Below are positions 62,657 through 64,000 of a stretch of 64,000 nt of DNA, piece after piece. Origin of the DNA: Bordetella parapertussis (GTDB lineage: Bacteria; Pseudomonadota; Gammaproteobacteria; Burkholderiales; Burkholderiaceae_B). A program made the translations under genes and the position numbers. Within the stretch, counting starts at the first letter, position 1. Every line of letters starts with the position of its first letter. Location: contig CAMBFI010000005.1 of assembly GCA_945865935.1 (NCBI GenBank), positions 62,001-126,000 of the forward strand, in the 5' to 3' direction. The notes beneath the pieces were generated by a model. The model searched no databases, had not been told where the DNA came from, and saw only the letters and a program-made list of their open reading frames with translations.

Positions 62657-63463
62657 TTAACGCGAGGGCAAGTACTGCAGGGGATCCACAGGGGTACCTT
62701 GACGACGCACTTCAAAGTGTAAGCGCACAGAGGTCGTATCGGTCTGGCCCATCTCGGCAATCTTGAAACCCCGCTTGACCTCTTGTCCTGCCTTCACGAG
62801 CAAGCTGCGGTTGTGTGCATACGCGGTGATAAACCCATCGCTGTGTTCAATGATGACCAGGTTACCTAGCCCTCTGACGCCATTACCCGCATACATGACT
62901 TTGCCCCCGGCAGCCGCTTCGATCGCATCACCGGCAGCACCCGCGATATCGATGCCTTTTGTTGCCGGTGTGAAGCCTTGAATAACCTTCCCTTTCGCTG
63001 GCCAACCCCAGGCAATCAACCCAGCGTCTGCGGCACGAGCAGGCGGAGAGCTCTCGCTTGATGGTGAGGGCGTAGTTTGTGGTGCTGGGCGTGACATGGC
63101 AGCCCCGCTCGGCTTAGGCGCTGCCGCAACGGTCGCACCCGATAAGCGAAGCACCTGCCCCACAACGAGCAAGTTTGGATTAGTAATTTTGTTGATTGTG
63201 GCGAGCGCCGTTTCGGACACACCGGTTGCGCGAGAGATTTTATTAAGCGTATCGCCAGCTTTTACCGTATACGTCGCCACAGATGAGGTCGAAGATCCAC
63301 TGAGGTCCGTCACCGGTGCACGCGATCCAGACTGGTTGGCACAACCACTCACCAGCATGGCAGTCGCTACACAAGCGATAGCCATCCACAGAAAGCCACC
63401 ACGGCTCCTGCGTATCGCACTCAATGCAACTCGTTCTTCGTGGAACATGTAGCCACCCTGCAT
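62657..63463 (-). CDS. nlpD: NlpD-like lipoprotein, LysM plus degenerate M23 domain
   Basis: The 268-residue product has a lipoprotein signal with lipobox L-V-S-G-C (Cys41), a LysM domain (about 63-110; Y-T-V-K-A-G-D-T-L-N-K-I), a proline/serine-rich linker and a C-terminal M23 domain. The M23 metal ligands are partly lost: T-K-G-I-D-I replaces H-x-G-x-D, and R-L-H-F-E replaces H-L-H. Like E. coli NlpD, it should activate an amidase such as AmiC rather than cut peptidoglycan itself. The ATG at 63463 has AGGAG 6 bases upstream. It follows pcm on the same strand. Confidence 0.9.
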   Translation of the reverse strand: MQGGYMFHEERVALSAIRRSRGGFLWMAIACVATAMLVSGCANQSGSRAPVTDLSGSSTSSVATYTVKAGDTLNKISRATGVSETALATINKITNPNLLVVGQVLRLSGATVAAAPKPSGAAMSRPAPQTTPSPSSESSPPARAADAGLIAWGWPAKGKVIQGFTPATKGIDIAGAAGDAIEAAAGGKVMYAGNGVRGLGNLVIIEHSDGFITAYAHNRSLLVKAGQEVKRGFKIAEMGQTDTTSVRLHFEVRRQGTPVDPLQYLPSR

Positions 63464-63480
63464 ATTTTTCTCCTGTGTGA

Positions 63481-64000
63481 TCACGTCTGTACCCCAGCTT
63501 TAAGCGGTACAAACCTCACTTCTTCAAGTTCTTGCCGTTCCCAATTCGTCGGGCCCGTGCGCTGTATTTTTACAAGACGCTGCGAACTAGAGCCCTCGGG
63601 CGCAATTAAGACCCCGCCGACTGCCAACTGGTTCATTAACGCTTGCGGAATTTTTAATCCAGCTGCCGCCACGACAATCGCATCAAATGGTGCTGCCGCC
63701 GGCAAACCAGCCATCCCATCGCCGTAATTGAGTCGGATTCGCGCAAGTTTTAACGCGCGTAAGTGTTCTCTAGCCATATCGTACAACGCCCGAATACGCT
63801 CAATCGAGTACACCTGCGAAAAAACTTGTGCCATCACAGCAGCTTGGTAGCCACAACCCGTTCCGACCTCGAGTACTTTTTGAGCACCCGGGACCTCCGC
63901 GGCGATAGAAATCATTCTTGCCACGACCCACGGTTGGGAAATGGTTTGACTATGTCCGATCGGCAACGCCGCATCATCATAAGCTCGGCTGGCCAGAGCA
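63481..64000 (-). CDS. pcm: Protein-L-isoaspartate O-methyltransferase (partial)
   Basis: The frame is open to the edge of the window, so the N-terminus is missing. The visible part starts [23 protein letters not shown], the conserved Pcm substrate segment, and continues with the SAM-binding [13 protein letters not shown]. Pcm repairs isoaspartyl residues in aged proteins. It lies upstream of nlpD, with 17 bases between stop and start, the usual surE-pcm-nlpD order. Confidence 0.93.
   Translation of the reverse strand, partial: ALASRAYDDAALPIGHSQTISQPWVVARMISIAAEVPGAQKVLEVGTGCGYQAAVMAQVFSQVYSIERIRALYDMAREHLRALKLARIRLNYGDGMAGLPAAAPFDAIVVAAAGLKIPQALMNQLAVGGVLIAPEGSSSQRLVKIQRTGPTNWERQELEEVRFVPLKAGVQT

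Overview
The window is a dense chromosomal segment of a betaproteobacterium. Gene content and order (ridA-recG-oxyR-ubiA-proC, glnA-ntrB-ntrC, yicC/gmk/rpoZ/spoT, pcm-nlpD/rlmD) point to Burkholderiales and most likely an Alcaligenaceae-type organism; this is inferred from gene order and protein type, not from a database search. I see no rRNA, insertion sequence, prophage or CRISPR array. The one tRNA is the rare selenocysteine tRNA. No stretch longer than about 200 bases lacks a gene.

Layout. 1-6.7 kb: a transporter tail, an NRDE-family protein, and an SOS mutagenesis cassette imuA-imuB-dnaE2 behind a perfect LexA box, followed by yqeY. 6.7-9.7 kb: a thioesterase, a lipoprotein, a DUF423 membrane protein, and a thiolase-like/OB-fold pair closed by a strong terminator. 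9.8-16.3 kb (minus): ridA, recG, oxyR, ubiA, proC and a YdgA-type protein. 16.4-20.6 kb (minus): glnA-ntrB-ntrC, with a textbook sigma-54 promoter and NtrC sites in front of glnA. 20.6-23.3 kb (minus): a LysR regulator translationally coupled to rdgB and hemW. 23.4-26.8 kb: an acyl-CoA dehydrogenase/PrpD/SDR catabolic set. 26.8-35.5 kb: rph, ggt, yicC, an SDR, sseA, gmk, rpoZ and spoT. 35.5-44.6 kb: assorted transport, envelope and RNA-modification genes, including ppiD, tesA, ugpQ, rlmJ and ubiC.

44.6-54.6 kb (minus) is the most distinctive block. It holds a complete selenocysteine-dependent formate dehydrogenase (fdnGHI) whose alpha-subunit gene is read through an in-frame UGA, with a SECIS hairpin directly after it. 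Downstream lie the maturation factor fdhE and the Sec insertion machinery selA-selB-tRNA-Sec. The strand then continues into an H-protein-like lipoyl carrier and a DsrE-like protein that overlap by four bases. So the only selenoprotein seen and most of the machinery that makes it sit together, with two possible sulfur/selenium-handling proteins at the end of the run. selD and fdhD are not in the window.

54.8-64 kb: a second, cytoplasmic-type gamma-glutamyltransferase homologue coupled to a PII gene and nadE, then argH (possibly leaderless), rlmD, a Spy-like periplasmic protein, a PolB-type exonuclease, nlpD and the start-less end of pcm. There is no rpoS between nlpD and rlmD. Several convergent gene pairs meet with zero-base gaps or overlap, and two divergent pairs share a CATG start site, so the genome is very compact.
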